64,000 nucleotides of DNA from Klebsiella aerogenes KCTC 2190 (GCF_000215745.1 NC_015663.1:1302001-1366000); one strand, 5' to 3'. Shown: positions 1 through 10,221, counted from the first letter of the stretch. The notes: generated from the letters alone by a model not told the origin. Program-made: numbers and translations.

Positions 1-701
1 TCGCGCGTAAGAAAGTGGTTAACCTCGATTTCGTGATGCTGACCGAATACGCCGCCGACATCAAAGTCGCTTGCGCTTATCCACCAGCTTCACTGGTGAA
101 TACTTTCGGCGAGTGGATGGCGAAGCACGACAAAACCCAGCTGCGCATCTCCGAAACCGAGAAATATGCGCACGTGACCTTCTTCTTTAACGGCGGGGTA
201 GAAAATCCGTTCAAAGGCGAAGACCGTATTCTGATTAACTCGCCGAAGGTCGCCACTTACGACCTGCAGCCGGAAATGAGCTCCGCCGAGCTGACCGAGA
301 AACTGGTTGCGGCCATCAAAGGCGGTCAGTATGACACCATCATCTGCAACTACCCGAACGGCGATATGGTAGGCCATACCGGGGTGATGGAAGCCGCCGT
401 GAAAGCGGTTGAAGCGCTGGATCACTGCATTGAGCAAGTGGCCGCGGCCGTTGAATCCGTCGGTGGCCAGCTGCTGATCACCGCCGACCACGGCAACGCC
501 GAACAGATGCGCGATCCGGCGACCGGACAGGCGCACACCGCGCATACTAACCTGCCGGTTCCGCTGATCTACGTTGGCGACAAAACGGTGAAAGTGGCCG
601 AAGGCGGCAAGCTTTCCGACATCGCGCCAACCATGCTGTCGCTGATGGGAATGGAAATCCCGCAAGAGATGACTGGCAAGCCGCTGTTCATCGTGGAATA
701 A
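1..701 (+). CDS. gpmI: Phosphoglycerate mutase, cofactor-independent (C-terminal part)
   Basis: Interconverts 2- and 3-phosphoglycerate in glycolysis and gluconeogenesis without 2,3-bisphosphoglycerate, in the cytosol. The reading frame is open from the first bases ([10 protein letters not shown]), so the gene begins upstream of the window and only about 233 C-terminal residues of a roughly 514-residue protein are present. The visible part matches E. coli GpmI almost residue for residue, including the metal-binding ITADHGNAE motif and the ending GKPLFIVE. The stop codon lies 9 bases before envC, as in the E. coli gpmI-envC-yibQ run. A GTG at base 15 is in frame but is an internal valine, not a start. 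Confidence 0.97.
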   Translation, partial: ARKKVVNLDFVMLTEYAADIKVACAYPPASLVNTFGEWMAKHDKTQLRISETEKYAHVTFFFNGGVENPFKGEDRILINSPKVATYDLQPEMSSAELTEKLVAAIKGGQYDTIICNYPNGDMVGHTGVMEAAVKAVEALDHCIEQVAAAVESVGGQLLITADHGNAEQMRDPATGQAHTAHTNLPVPLIYVGDKTVKVAEGGKLSDIAPTMLSLMGMEIPQEMTGKPLFIVE

Positions 702-710
702 TCCTTCCCC

Positions 711-1982
711 ATGAGGGGAAAGGCGACTTATTCAAATACATGGATCGCAACGGCTGTTCGATCCGTTCTTTACGCCAGCGCGCTTAGCGCTGGCGTATTG
801 CTGTGCGCCGCATCCGCTCACGCCGATGACCGCGACCAGCTGAAATCCATTCAGGCCGATATCGCCGCCAAACAGCGCGCGATTAAGCAACAGCAGCAGC
901 AACGCGCCTCCCTGCTCGCCCAGTTAAAAGCGCAGGAAGAGGCCATTTCCGCCGCCGCGCGCAAACTGCGTGAAACTCAGGATACTCTCAATCAGCTCAA
1001 TAAGCAGATTGACGACATGAACGCGTCTATCGCTAAGCTGGAGCGCCAGCGCGCCTCCCAGGAACGGAATCTCGCCGCGCAGCTCGACGCCGCGTTCCGC
1101 CAGGGGCCGCACACCGGCATGCAGATGATCCTCAGTGGTGAAGAGGGGCAGCGTAACCAGCGCCTGCAGGCCTATTTTGGTTACTTTAACCAGGCCCGTC
1201 AGGAAACCATCGCCCAGCTCAAGCAGACGCGCGAAGAAGTCGCGGTGCAGAAATCGATGCTGGAAGAAAAACAAAGCCAGCAGCAAACGCTGGTTTACGA
1301 GCAAAAAGCGCAGCAGGCCAAGCTTGAGCAGGCGCGCAACGAGCGTAAAAAGACGCTCTCCAGCCTCGAATCCTCCATTCAGAAAGGCCAACAGCAGCTC
1401 AGCGAACTGCGCGCTAACGAATCGCGCCTGCGCGGCCGCATCGCCCAGGCGGAAGCGGCAGCCAAAGCCCGCGCCGACCGCGAGGCTCGTGATGCCCAGG
1501 CGGTACGTGACCGCCAGCAGGAGGCCTCGCGCAAAGGCACCACCTATAAACCAACCGAAAGCGAACGTTCGCTGATGTCGCGAACCGGCGGCCTCGGCGC
1601 GCCGCGCGGGCAGGCCTTCTGGCCGGTACGCGGAACAATTCTTCATCGTTATGGCGAACAGCTGCAAGGTGAACTACGTTGGAAAGGGATGGTTATCGCT
1701 GCGTCTGAAGGCACCGAAGTCAAAGCCATTGCCGATGGCCGGGTGATCCTCGCCGACTGGCTACAGGGCTACGGCCTGGTGGTGGTCGTTGAACACGGCA
1801 AAGGCGACATGAGTCTTTACGGCTATAACCAAAGCGCGCTGGTCAGCGTCGGTACCCAGGTCCGCGCGGGCCAGGCTATCGCGCTGGTAGGCAGTAGCGG
1901 CGGTCAGGGTCGTCCGTCGCTCTATTTCGAAATTCGCCGCCAGGGTCAGGCGGTCAATCCACAGCCGTGGTTGGGAAGATAA
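711..1982 (+). CDS. envC: Murein hydrolase activator EnvC
   Basis: Periplasmic activator of the amidases AmiA and AmiB during septal peptidoglycan splitting. The 423 residues begin with a signal peptide (about residues 1-38, ending SAHA-DD). Long Gln/Glu-rich coiled coils follow (about 40-270), then a C-terminal LytM/M23-type domain (about 300-423) ending NPQPWLGR. Where active M23 peptidases have metal-binding His residues, this domain reads YGYNQS, which fits the known lack of catalytic activity in EnvC. The first 18 residues differ from E. coli and no good ribosome-binding site precedes the ATG at 711, so the start is less certain than the rest. Lies between gpmI and yibQ with very short gaps, suggesting one operon. 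Confidence 0.95.
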   Translation: MRGKATYSNTWIATAVRSVLYASALSAGVLLCAASAHADDRDQLKSIQADIAAKQRAIKQQQQQRASLLAQLKAQEEAISAAARKLRETQDTLNQLNKQIDDMNASIAKLERQRASQERNLAAQLDAAFRQGPHTGMQMILSGEEGQRNQRLQAYFGYFNQARQETIAQLKQTREEVAVQKSMLEEKQSQQQTLVYEQKAQQAKLEQARNERKKTLSSLESSIQKGQQQLSELRANESRLRGRIAQAEAAAKARADREARDAQAVRDRQQEASRKGTTYKPTESERSLMSRTGGLGAPRGQAFWPVRGTILHRYGEQLQGELRWKGMVIAASEGTEVKAIADGRVILADWLQGYGLVVVVEHGKGDMSLYGYNQSALVSVGTQVRAGQAIALVGSSGGQGRPSLYFEIRRQGQAVNPQPWLGR

Positions 1983-1985
1983 GTT

Positions 1986-2933
1986 TTGCTTCAATTTCGC
2001 ATGATTGCACTTGCTGTAGCCGGTTCACTGGCTATAGCTGCGCCGGTTTTTGCCGGTAAACTCTCCATCGTTATCGATGATTTCGGCTACCGTCCGCAGA
2101 CGGAAAATAAGGTACTGGCGCTGCCGCCTACCATCTCCGTCGCCGTACTACCGAATGCCCCCCACGCCCGGGAAATGGCCACTAAAGCGCATAATCTGGG
2201 CCATGAAGTGCTGATCCATCTGCCGATGGCGCCGCTCAGCAAGCAACCGCTGGAAAAAGACACGCTGCGCCCGGATATGAGCAGCGATGAGATCGAACGT
2301 ATTATCCGTGAGGCTTACGGGAAAGTGCCTTACGCCGTCGGGCTGAATAACCACATGGGTAGCGCCATGACCTCAAACCTGTTCGGCATGCAAAAGGTGA
2401 TGCAGGCGCTGGAACGCTACAATCTCTATTTTCTCGATAGCGTGACCATCGGCAACACCCAGGCCATGCGCGCCGCCCAGGGTACCGGCGTGAAGGTGAT
2501 TAAACGCAAAGTGTTTCTCGACGACACCCAGAACGAGGCGGACATCCGCACTCAGTTCAATCGCGCCATCGCACTGGCGCGGCGTAATGGTTCGGCGATC
2601 GCCATTGGTCACCCACACCCTTCAACGGTGCGGGTACTACAGCAAATGGTCTATAACCTGCCGCCGGATATCACGCTGGTGCGCCCGAGCAGCCTGCTGA
2701 ACGAACCGCAGGTCGACAACTCGACGCCGAACACGCCCGTCCAACCAAACGCGCCGCAACAGCAGAAGCCGCGTAACCCGTTCCATGGCGTGAAGTACTG
2801 CAAACCGAAGCGTCCGCTGGAGCCGGTGAACGCCAGCCGCTTCTTTAGCATCCTCAGCGAAAGCATCAGCCAGAGCGCGCTGGTCCAGTATTACCAGTTG
2901 AAATGGCAGGGCTGGGACAGCCCCACCAACTAA
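1986..2933 (+). CDS. yibQ: Divergent polysaccharide deacetylase family protein YibQ
   Basis: Periplasmic or exported protein of the divergent polysaccharide deacetylase family (DUF610); its exact substrate is unknown. 315 residues with a signal peptide (about 1-23, ending APVFA-GK). The core carries the family motifs SIVIDDFGYR, HEVLIHLPM, GLNNHMGS and AIGHPHP. A Pro/Asn/Gln-rich linker (about 235-265) precedes the C-terminal tail. The start is a TTG at 1986, three bases after the envC stop. It gives MLQFR, aligned with MPQFR of E. coli; the ATG five codons later is the alternative. The gene follows envC in the same operon and may act in cell-wall remodelling, which is inferred only from context. 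Confidence 0.9.
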   Translation: MLQFRMIALAVAGSLAIAAPVFAGKLSIVIDDFGYRPQTENKVLALPPTISVAVLPNAPHAREMATKAHNLGHEVLIHLPMAPLSKQPLEKDTLRPDMSSDEIERIIREAYGKVPYAVGLNNHMGSAMTSNLFGMQKVMQALERYNLYFLDSVTIGNTQAMRAAQGTGVKVIKRKVFLDDTQNEADIRTQFNRAIALARRNGSAIAIGHPHPSTVRVLQQMVYNLPPDITLVRPSSLLNEPQVDNSTPNTPVQPNAPQQQKPRNPFHGVKYCKPKRPLEPVNASRFFSILSESISQSALVQYYQLKWQGWDSPTN

Positions 2934-2939
2934 TCTTCA

Positions 2940-3731
2940 TCAGGGATCCGTGCGCTTCTCCGTCACGGTTCCCTGCTGCTTACCATTGTAGGCATACCAG
3001 GCTTTAAAATACTTCATGAAGCTGTACAAGGTGGCGTACAAACCGGTTACGGCCCCCACCTTGCCGCTACGCCAGGCGCCGCTGAATAAATACCACTTAA
3101 AAAACGCACCGATGGCGCTGATAATCCCGCGGCTGAGCGACGGCCTGACCTTCTGCATCTTCACCAGCCGGGTGGTATAGCTGTTGAGCTTGTTAAACAC
3201 TTCATGCAGTGAATAGAAGGTATCGTGGCGGACAAAGCCCGGCAGCCTGGTCGAGGTCAGATGGCCGACCACCTGATCGTCTACCGGACGCTGGTTAAAA
3301 CTGGCCCGCTGACGGTTGAACAGACGTACCGGGTAATCCGGCGATGAGATGGGATAGATGGTCCGCACCTGTTCGCCAAGCACGAACCAGTAGCGCGGCA
3401 GGCGCCACGCACAGCTCGGATCCGGCTCCTCTCCCGCCTTAAGCGCCAGAATCGCCGCAGCCACTTCTTCATCCAGAATTTCATCGCTATCCATACATAG
3501 TACCCAGTCATGGGTCGCCAACGAGGTCGCATAGTTCATCTGCATGCCGTGGGCGGCATAGGGGTGATGGTGAACCGTTAAACCAAACTGCTGACATATC
3601 TGTAGCGTTTCATCCGTACTGCCGGAATCAACGACAATAAACTCATCTGCCACCCGTAACAAAGGCGGCAAGACTTCCCGTAATAAGCGAGCCGAATTAC
3701 AGGTAAGCAAGCATACTGAGAGTTTAAACAT
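2940..3731 (-). CDS. Family 2 glycosyltransferase, WaaE/KdtX-like
   Basis: Predicted cytoplasmic glycosyltransferase of the GT2 (GT-A fold) family. The 263 residues open with LSVCLLTCNSARLL and carry FIVVDSGSTDET and THDWVLCMDSDEILD, which holds the nucleotide-sugar/metal DxD signature. The same blocks occur in the same order in waaE at 20156 ([27 protein letters not shown]), so the two are paralogues. E. coli has the unrelated waaH in this slot between yibQ and tdh. It converges on yibQ with 6 bases between the stops. A role in LPS core or another surface sugar is likely, but the acceptor cannot be read from the sequence. Confidence 0.8.
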   Translation of the reverse strand: MFKLSVCLLTCNSARLLREVLPPLLRVADEFIVVDSGSTDETLQICQQFGLTVHHHPYAAHGMQMNYATSLATHDWVLCMDSDEILDEEVAAAILALKAGEEPDPSCAWRLPRYWFVLGEQVRTIYPISSPDYPVRLFNRQRASFNQRPVDDQVVGHLTSTRLPGFVRHDTFYSLHEVFNKLNSYTTRLVKMQKVRPSLSRGIISAIGAFFKWYLFSGAWRSGKVGAVTGLYATLYSFMKYFKAWYAYNGKQQGTVTEKRTDP

Positions 3732-3897
3732 AGTGTTTATGCGATTAAACGAAGAGTAAACTAACTGTATAAACGAATAGGTAAAAGATCGATGCGGAAA
3801 TAGTGCGGTAGATACGTATTATTTTAGAAATGTTATCCAAATCTAAATAAATCTACCTTGAGATGAATTTCATCACCTTGCTCGATACCATCGGGTG

Positions 3898-4626
3898 TCA
3901 GTTATCTGGCTTCAGACTACTTATCCTGATGTACCCTCGTTTGTCACTCATGTGGTCCACTTTACTGTCGTCGTAAAGGGCGGCATAGATCCAGTACTTG
4001 TTGATAGTACGTATTTTAACCACCACGTCAGTCTGCGTAACGGAATATGTATTATTCGCATTATCATCTGGCCATTCTTTGAATGAAACCTGATCCCTTT
4101 CATGATGTAAATGATAAGTCGTTAACCAGGGATAGCTTCCGTCCCCGCCGCAGGAGACCTGAGCATTCATGTCGTCTATATTAGGTAAGGATTTATTTTG
4201 CGTGGGAATAAACGAGAGTAATAAGGCGCTATAGTTCTCACTGTTGCATTCGGCATACTGCGCGACATTATTAACTAACAGACTGCCCGACTGGTTAACA
4301 TACCACTCGCGAAACCTGATAAAACTCTCCGGGATCTCACTAAAATTCTGGCGAATAAACGCCAGTTGTTCTTTCATCGTGCCTTTCATATAAATATGGA
4401 TAATTTTTTTTAAGTTACCCCGATCATCAAGCCAATAATAGCGAAATCCGAGGGTAGGAACATTAATGGTAGCATTATCACTCCATTGCGCTTTCCAGTA
4501 GGCTTGCAGCACGCCATGCTCAAGCTTTTGCTCAGCCAAAACGCCAAAGCTCATAAAAATCAATAGCGCCGGTAAGATAATATTCTTCAATCGCCAAAGA
4601 CGGCTAATAAAAATAGAGAGGGCCAT
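3898..4626 (-). CDS. Unrecognised secreted protein
   Basis: I do not recognise this protein. It has 242 residues if it starts at the second ATG (4626), chosen because AAGGA lies 8 bases before it; the first in-frame ATG (4635) touches that AAGGA. The N-terminus is a clear Sec signal peptide (about residues 1-31: basic start, LPALLIFMSFG core, cleavage after VLA). The mature part is about 210 residues, rich in aromatic residues and Asn, with only two cysteines (in AECNSEN and QVSCGGDG) that could form a disulfide. No membrane segments or lipobox. The gene and its flanks are clearly AT-richer than tdh and yibQ, which suggests horizontal acquisition. A periplasmic location is inferred. Confidence 0.65.
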   Translation of the reverse strand: MALSIFISRLWRLKNIILPALLIFMSFGVLAEQKLEHGVLQAYWKAQWSDNATINVPTLGFRYYWLDDRGNLKKIIHIYMKGTMKEQLAFIRQNFSEIPESFIRFREWYVNQSGSLLVNNVAQYAECNSENYSALLLSFIPTQNKSLPNIDDMNAQVSCGGDGSYPWLTTYHLHHERDQVSFKEWPDDNANNTYSVTQTDVVVKIRTINKYWIYAALYDDSKVDHMSDKRGYIRISSLKPDN

Positions 4627-4741
4627 ATATCTCATCCTTGTTATATGAAGATATGGCAGAATATAAATAAACCGGGCAGCAGTTCAATAGCGACCGACGT
4701 AATAACAAAAACTTTATTACCAATATATATGTGAAGAATAT

Positions 4742-4764
4742 GCTGCCCATAAACCATGGGCAGC
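4742..4764 (-). terminator. Hairpin after tdh
   Basis: Perfect 9-bp stem (GCTGCCCAT / ATGGGCAGC) with a 5-base loop, 38 bases past the tdh stop. No run of T follows on either strand, so termination here is plausible but unproven. Confidence 0.45.
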
Positions 4765-4801
4765 AAGAATGCTTATTATCGTCATCCTGACGAAAATTCG
4801 C

Positions 4802-5827
4802 TTAATCCCAGCTCAGTACCACTTTGCCAGACTGGCCGGAGCGCATCGCGTCAAAGCCTTTCTGGAAGTCATCAATACCGAAACGATGGGTGATAATCGG
4901 CGAAAGATCGAGGCCCGACTGGATAAGCGCCGCCATCTTATACCAGGTTTCAAACATTTCGCGGCCGTAAATCCCTTTGATAAACAGCCCCTTGAAGATG
5001 ACCTTGGTCCAGTCGATAGACATATCCGACGGAGGAATACCCAGCATCGCAATACGCCCGCCGTGGTTCATGGTATCAAGCATGGTACGGAACGCTGGCG
5101 GCGCGCCGGACATCTCCAGACCCACGTCGAAGCCTTCGGTCATCCCCAGCTCGGCCATCACGTCGTTAAGATTCTCTTTAGCGACGTTAACCGCGCGGGT
5201 GACGCCCATTTTACGCGCCAGCTCCAGACGATATTCGTTAACATCGGTAATCACCACGTTACGCGCGCCGACATGTTTCGCCACCGCCGCGGCCATCACG
5301 CCGATCGGGCCAGCGCCGGAAACCAGTACATCTTCACCGACCAGGTCGAAGGAGAGCGCGGTATGCACAGCGTTGCCGAACGGGTCGAAGATGGATGCCA
5401 GGTCGTCGGAGATATTATCCGGGATTTTGAAAGCGTTGAAGGCCGGGATCACCAGATATTCAGCAAAACAGCCCGGACGGTTGACCCCCACGCCGATGGT
5501 ATTACGGCACAGATGGGTACGACCGCCACGGCAGTTGCGGCAATGTCCGCAGGTGATATGCCCTTCGCCGGAAACGCGATCGCCAAGCTTAAAGCCGCGA
5601 ACTTCCTGACCGATACCCACGACTTCGCCAACGTACTCATGCCCCACCACCATCGGAACCGGAATGGTTTTCTGCGACCATTCGTCCCAGTTATAGATGT
5701 GCACGTCGGTACCGCAAATCGCGGTCTTACGGATTTTAATCAGCAGATCGTTATGGCCGACTTCCGGTTCCGGTACGTCGGTCATCCAGATGCCTTCTTC
5801 CGCTTTCAGTTTGGATAACGCTTTCAT
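4802..5827 (-). CDS. tdh: L-threonine 3-dehydrogenase
   Basis: Zinc-dependent NAD+ oxidation of L-threonine to 2-amino-3-ketobutyrate, the first step of threonine conversion to glycine and acetyl-CoA. 341 residues, the usual length, of the medium-chain dehydrogenase family. Visible features are catalytic zinc ligands C38 and the H63-E64 pair (GHEYVGEV), the structural zinc cysteines C93, C96, C99 and C107, and the Rossmann motif [11 protein letters not shown]. It follows kbl by 12 bases, so kbl-tdh is one operon, as in E. coli where Lrp represses it and leucine induces it. No regulatory site was identified here. Confidence 0.97.
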   Translation of the reverse strand: MKALSKLKAEEGIWMTDVPEPEVGHNDLLIKIRKTAICGTDVHIYNWDEWSQKTIPVPMVVGHEYVGEVVGIGQEVRGFKLGDRVSGEGHITCGHCRNCRGGRTHLCRNTIGVGVNRPGCFAEYLVIPAFNAFKIPDNISDDLASIFDPFGNAVHTALSFDLVGEDVLVSGAGPIGVMAAAVAKHVGARNVVITDVNEYRLELARKMGVTRAVNVAKENLNDVMAELGMTEGFDVGLEMSGAPPAFRTMLDTMNHGGRIAMLGIPPSDMSIDWTKVIFKGLFIKGIYGREMFETWYKMAALIQSGLDLSPIITHRFGIDDFQKGFDAMRSGQSGKVVLSWD

Positions 5828-5839
5828 CTCACACCCTTA

Positions 5840-7033
5840 TTAGGCGATGACGCCCAGTTGTTTGCCGATGCGGGTAAAGGCTTCCACCGCACGTTCAATT
5901 TGTTCAGGGGTATGCGCCGCCGACATCTGGGTGCGAATACGCGCCTGGCCTTTTGGAACCACCGGATAGAAGAAACCGGTGACGTAAATACCTTCTTTCT
6001 GCAGTTCGCGCGCGAATTCCTGCGCGATGGTGGCTTCACCGAGCATCACAGGGATAATCGCGTGGTCGGCGCCAGCCAGGGTAAAGCCCGCGGCGGTCAT
6101 TTTTTCACGGAACAGGCGCGCGTTAGCCCACAGGCGATCGCGCAGTTCGCTGCCCGCTTCCACCATCTCCAGCACCTTAATGGAGGCCGCAACAATGGCC
6201 GGCGCCAGGGAGTTGGAGAACAGATAAGGACGGGAACGCTGGCGCAGCCACTCAACGACTTCTTTGCGCGCGGCGGTGTAACCGCCTGACGCGCCGCCCA
6301 GCGCTTTACCCAACGTGCCGGTGATGATGTCGACGCGGCCCATCACGTCGCAATATTCATGGGAACCGCGGCCATTTTCGCCGACAAAGCCCACGGCGTG
6401 AGAATCATCGACCATCACCAGCGCATCGTATTTATCCGCCAGGTCGCAGACGCCTTTCAGGTTGGCGATCACCCCGTCCATCGAGAAAACGCCATCGGTG
6501 GCGATCAGCACGTGGCGAGCGCCAGCTTCGCGCGCTTCTTTCAGACGCGCTTCCAGCTCCTGCATATCGTTGTTGGCATAGCGGAAACGCTTCGCTTTAC
6601 ACAGGCGAACGCCGTCGATGATCGACGCATGGTTCAGCGCATCAGAGATAATAGCGTCTTCCGGCCCCAGCAGCGTTTCAAACAGGCCGCCGTTGGCATC
6701 AAAGCAAGAGGAGTAGAGAATCGCGTCTTCCATACCGAGGAAATCCGCCAGTTTTTTCTCAAGCTGCTTATGCGTGTCCTGGGTACCGCAGATGAAGCGC
6801 ACCGAGGCCATCCCGAAGCCGTGGCTGTCCATGCCGGATTTCGCCGCGGCGATCAGTTCCGGGTGGTTCGCCAGGCCCAGATAGTTGTTGGCGCAGAAGT
6901 TAATGACGTGGCTGTCGCCGACGGTGATGTCCGCCTGCTGAGCCGAAGTAATGATACGTTCTTCTTTAAACAACCCTTCCGCGCGCGCGGTATCCAGGTC
7001 ATTGGTTAACTGTTTGTAGAAATCACCACGCAT
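5840..7033 (-). CDS. kbl: 2-amino-3-ketobutyrate CoA ligase (glycine C-acetyltransferase)
   Basis: PLP enzyme that cleaves 2-amino-3-ketobutyrate with CoA to glycine and acetyl-CoA, taking the unstable product of Tdh. The 397 residues match E. coli Kbl end to end. The PLP-binding lysine is K243 in GTLGKALGG, and VDDSHAVG carries the cofactor-contacting Asp and His. First gene of the kbl-tdh operon, divergent from hldD across 212 bases. E. coli htrL, which lies between kbl and hldD, is absent here. Confidence 0.97.
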   Translation of the reverse strand: MRGDFYKQLTNDLDTARAEGLFKEERIITSAQQADITVGDSHVINFCANNYLGLANHPELIAAAKSGMDSHGFGMASVRFICGTQDTHKQLEKKLADFLGMEDAILYSSCFDANGGLFETLLGPEDAIISDALNHASIIDGVRLCKAKRFRYANNDMQELEARLKEAREAGARHVLIATDGVFSMDGVIANLKGVCDLADKYDALVMVDDSHAVGFVGENGRGSHEYCDVMGRVDIITGTLGKALGGASGGYTAARKEVVEWLRQRSRPYLFSNSLAPAIVAASIKVLEMVEAGSELRDRLWANARLFREKMTAAGFTLAGADHAIIPVMLGEATIAQEFARELQKEGIYVTGFFYPVVPKGQARIRTQMSAAHTPEQIERAVEAFTRIGKQLGVIA

Positions 7034-7186
7034 TGCAACTCTCCAGATTCGGCAAAATTTGGCACATATTACCCAAAGCTATACGTTGATACGAGATGAT
7101 GCATGCCTGAATGAATTATTTGCAGCATAAATCACGCGCGGCCAGCACCTTTTCGGCGAATGGCTGAAGCCTTTCGGATGTAGTGA

Positions 7187-7223
7187 TATGATATGAGTAT
7201 TCGTGTCCGGATTGTCTCCGGAC
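7187..7223 (+). promoter_or_regulatory. Candidate hldD promoter and leader hairpin
   Basis: TATGAT at 7187-7192 fits a -10 box for hldD; no convincing -35 was seen. Just downstream, GTCCGGA and TCCGGAC (7205-7223) form a perfect 7-bp hairpin with a TTGTC loop, ending 22 bases before the hldD ATG, in the probable leader RNA. No T-run follows, so it is not a classical terminator. Confidence 0.35.
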
Positions 7224-7245
7224 CCTCTACTTCAAAGGTACAGTT

Positions 7246-8178
7246 ATGATCATCGTAACCGGCGGCGCAGGCTTTATCGGCAGCAACATCGTTAAAGCCC
7301 TGAATGACAAAGGCATCACCGATATTCTGGTTGTAGACAATCTGAAAGACGGCACCAAATTCGTAAACCTGGTGGATCTGGACATCGCTGACTACATGGA
7401 TAAAGAAGATTTTCTGATCCAGATTATGGCTGGCGAAGAGTTCGGCGAGGTCGAAGCGGTATTCCACGAAGGCGCCTGCTCTTCCACCACCGAGTGGGAC
7501 GGCAAGTATGTGATGGATAACAACTATCAGTACTCCAAAGAGGTGCTGCACTACTGCCTGGAGCGTGAAATCCCGTTCCTGTACGCCTCTTCCGCCGCCA
7601 CCTACGGCGGGCGCACCAGCGACTTTATCGAATCCCGCGAATTCGAAAAACCGCTGAACGTCTACGGCTACTCAAAATTCCTGTTCGACGAATACGTCCG
7701 TCAGATCCTGCCGGAAGCAGATTCGCAGATTGTCGGCTTCCGTTATTTCAACGTCTACGGGCCGCGCGAAGGCCACAAAGGCAGCATGGCGAGCGTGGCC
7801 TTCCACCTCAATACCCAGCTGAATAATGGCGAAAATCCGAAACTGTTCGAAGGCAGCGATGGATTCAAACGCGACTTCGTCTATGTCGGCGACGTCGCCG
7901 CGGTGAACCTGTGGTTCTGGGAAAATGGCGTTTCCGGTATCTTCAACCTTGGTACTGGCCGCGCGGAATCCTTCCAGGCGGTCGCCGATGCGACCCTGGC
8001 TTTCCATAAAAAAGGCAGCATTGAGTACATCCCGTTCCCGGACAAACTGAAAGGCCGCTACCAGGCATTCACCCAGGCCGATCTGACTAACCTGCGTAAA
8101 GCGGGCTATGACAAACCGTTCAAAACCGTTGCCGAAGGCGTAACGGAATATATGGCCTGGCTCAACCGCGACGCGTAA
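7246..8178 (+). CDS. hldD: ADP-L-glycero-D-manno-heptose-6-epimerase
   Basis: Last step of ADP-heptose synthesis: epimerises ADP-D-glycero-D-manno-heptose at C6, giving the donor used by WaaC, WaaF and WaaQ. 310-residue short-chain dehydrogenase/epimerase. The N-terminal Rossmann motif is [11 protein letters not shown], and the catalytic Tyr/Lys pair is Y140-x3-K144 in VYGYSKF. First gene of the run hldD-waaF-waaC, spaced 9 and 3 bases apart, so substrate supply and heptosyl transfer are co-expressed. Confidence 0.98.
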   Translation: MIIVTGGAGFIGSNIVKALNDKGITDILVVDNLKDGTKFVNLVDLDIADYMDKEDFLIQIMAGEEFGEVEAVFHEGACSSTTEWDGKYVMDNNYQYSKEVLHYCLEREIPFLYASSAATYGGRTSDFIESREFEKPLNVYGYSKFLFDEYVRQILPEADSQIVGFRYFNVYGPREGHKGSMASVAFHLNTQLNNGENPKLFEGSDGFKRDFVYVGDVAAVNLWFWENGVSGIFNLGTGRAESFQAVADATLAFHKKGSIEYIPFPDKLKGRYQAFTQADLTNLRKAGYDKPFKTVAEGVTEYMAWLNRDA

Positions 8179-8187
8179 GAAACAAGC

Positions 8188-9246
8188 ATGAAAATATTGG
8201 TGATAGGCCCGTCTTGGGTGGGCGACATGATGATGTCGCAAAGTCTTTATCGTACGCTCAGGGCGCGCTATCCCCAGGCGATTATCGACGTGATGGCGCC
8301 GGCATGGTGCCGTCCGTTGTTATCGCGCATGCCGGAAGTCAATGAAGCGATTGCCATGCCGCTGGGCCACGGCGCGCTGGCTATCGGCGAACGCCGTAAA
8401 CTCGGCCACAGCCTGCGCGATCGTCGTTACGATCGCGCTTATGTGCTACCGAACTCGTTTAAATCGGCCTTGGTGCCTTTCTTTGCCAACATCCCGCTGC
8501 GCACCGGCTGGCGCGGCGAAATGCGCTACGGCCTGCTCAACGACGCCCGCGTGCTGGATAAAGACGCCTGGCCGCTGATGGTGGAGCGCTACGTGGCGCT
8601 GGCCTACGATAACGGCGTCATGCGCTGCGCTAAAGACCTTCCACAGCCGCTGCTGTGGCCGCAGCTGCAGGTCAACGACGGCGAAAAGTCACAGGCCTGC
8701 AACGCTTTTAATCTCTCAAACGATCGGCCAATTATCGGCTTCTGCCCCGGCGCAGAATTCGGCCCAGCAAAACGCTGGCCGCATTATCACTACGCCGCGC
8801 TGGCGAAAAAGCTCATTGACGATGGTTATCAGATAGCGCTCTTCGGCTCAGCAAAAGATAACGATGCCGGCAAAGAGATCATCGCCGCGCTCAGCAGCGA
8901 GCAGCAGGCCTGGTGCCGTAATCTGGCCGGCGAAACGCAGCTGGAACAGGCCGTGATTCTGATTGCCGCCTGTCAGGCCGTGGTCAGCAACGATTCGGGG
9001 CTGATGCACGTTGCCGCCGCCCTGGACCGTCCGCTGGTGGCGCTGTACGGCCCGAGCAGCCCGGACTTTACCCCGCCGCTGTCGCATAAAGCGCGCGTTA
9101 TTCGCCTGATTAGCGGCTACCACAAAGTGCGCAAAGGGGATGCCGCTGAGGGCTATCATCAAAGCCTTATCGACATCACTCCAGAGCGCGTCCTGCAGGA
9201 GCTGAACGAACTGTTAGCGGAAAAAACCGAGCACGAGGAAGCGTAA
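8188..9246 (+). CDS. waaF: LPS heptosyltransferase II
   Basis: Adds heptose II to heptose I of the inner core at the cytoplasmic face of the inner membrane, using ADP-heptose. 352-residue GT9 enzyme. It begins MKILVIGPSWVGDMMMSQSL and contains FCPGAEFGPAKRWP and SNDSGLMHVAAAL, the sugar-nucleotide site of the family, close to E. coli WaaF. It sits between hldD and waaC in one operon. Confidence 0.96.
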   Translation: MKILVIGPSWVGDMMMSQSLYRTLRARYPQAIIDVMAPAWCRPLLSRMPEVNEAIAMPLGHGALAIGERRKLGHSLRDRRYDRAYVLPNSFKSALVPFFANIPLRTGWRGEMRYGLLNDARVLDKDAWPLMVERYVALAYDNGVMRCAKDLPQPLLWPQLQVNDGEKSQACNAFNLSNDRPIIGFCPGAEFGPAKRWPHYHYAALAKKLIDDGYQIALFGSAKDNDAGKEIIAALSSEQQAWCRNLAGETQLEQAVILIAACQAVVSNDSGLMHVAAALDRPLVALYGPSSPDFTPPLSHKARVIRLISGYHKVRKGDAAEGYHQSLIDITPERVLQELNELLAEKTEHEEA

Positions 9247-9249
9247 CGG

Positions 9250-10221
9250 ATGCGGGTATTGATCGTTAAAACCTCCTCCATGGGCGACGTGCTGCACACG
9301 CTGCCCGCGCTAACCGACGCCGCGCAGGCCATTCCCGGCATCCGCTTTGATTGGGTGGTTGAAGAGGGTTTCGCACAGATCCCTTCATGGCATGAGTCCG
9401 TCGAGCGGGTGATTCCGGTGGCGATTCGCCGCTGGCGCAAAGCCTGGTTTTCCGCGCCTATCAAAGCGGAAAGAAAAGCCTTTCGCGAGGCCGTAAAGGC
9501 CGTCAACTACGATGCTATTATCGATGCCCAGGGGCTGGTGAAAAGCGCCGCGCTGGTGACGCGTCTGGCGCACGGCATTAAACATGGCATGGACTGGCAG
9601 TCCGCCCGCGAGCCGCTGGCAAGCCTGTTTTATAACCGTCGCCACCATATTGCTGTCCAGCAGCACGCGGTAGAGCGTACGCGCGAACTGTTCGCCAAAA
9701 GCCTGGGCTATGCCCGGCCACAAACACAAGGTGATTACGCCATCGCGCGCCACTTTATTCGCCCCGACTCGCCGGTAGCAGAGCCGTATCTGGTCTTTCT
9801 ACACGCCACCACCCGCGATGATAAACACTGGCCGGAAGCGCGCTGGCAAGAGCTTCTCGATCTGCTGGCAGGTAGCGCCATACGGATCAAACTGCCGTGG
9901 GGCGCGCCGCATGAAGAGACCCGGGCAAAACGGCTGGCGGAAGGGCGCGATAACGTCGACGTATTGCCGCGCATGAGTCTTGAGCAGGTCGCCCAGATTC
10001 TGGCTGGCGCACGCGGCGTGGTTTCCGTCGACACCGGCCTTAGCCATCTGACCGCGGCGCTCGATAAACCCAATTTCACGCTCTATGGCCCAACCGATCC
10101 GGGACTGATTGGCGGATATGGTAAAAATCAGCATATCGTCCGGCCGCCAAACGGCAACAGCACCAGCGATATTACCGCTGAGCATGTTCAGCAATTGTTG
10201 CAAGCACAGGGACTCGTGTAA
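9250..10221 (+). CDS. waaC: LPS heptosyltransferase I
   Basis: Adds the first L-glycero-D-manno-heptose to Kdo2-lipid A. 323-residue GT9 enzyme beginning MRVLIVKTSSMGDVLHTLPA, with the family motif SVDTGLSHLTAAL near residue 260. It matches E. coli WaaC along its length. Its stop overlaps the next start as TAATG at 10219-10223, so the WaaZ-like gene is translationally coupled. Confidence 0.96.
   Translation: MRVLIVKTSSMGDVLHTLPALTDAAQAIPGIRFDWVVEEGFAQIPSWHESVERVIPVAIRRWRKAWFSAPIKAERKAFREAVKAVNYDAIIDAQGLVKSAALVTRLAHGIKHGMDWQSAREPLASLFYNRRHHIAVQQHAVERTRELFAKSLGYARPQTQGDYAIARHFIRPDSPVAEPYLVFLHATTRDDKHWPEARWQELLDLLAGSAIRIKLPWGAPHEETRAKRLAEGRDNVDVLPRMSLEQVAQILAGARGVVSVDTGLSHLTAALDKPNFTLYGPTDPGLIGGYGKNQHIVRPPNGNSTSDITAEHVQQLLQAQGLV

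Noticed and set aside
15..17. GTG start for gpmI at base 15
   Set aside because: Upstream codons in the same frame continue the GpmI sequence, so the gene is cut by the window edge.
4769..5818. 349-codon plus-strand frame over tdh
   Set aside because: Complementary-strand shadow of tdh; low-complexity His/Arg-rich translation and no ribosome site.
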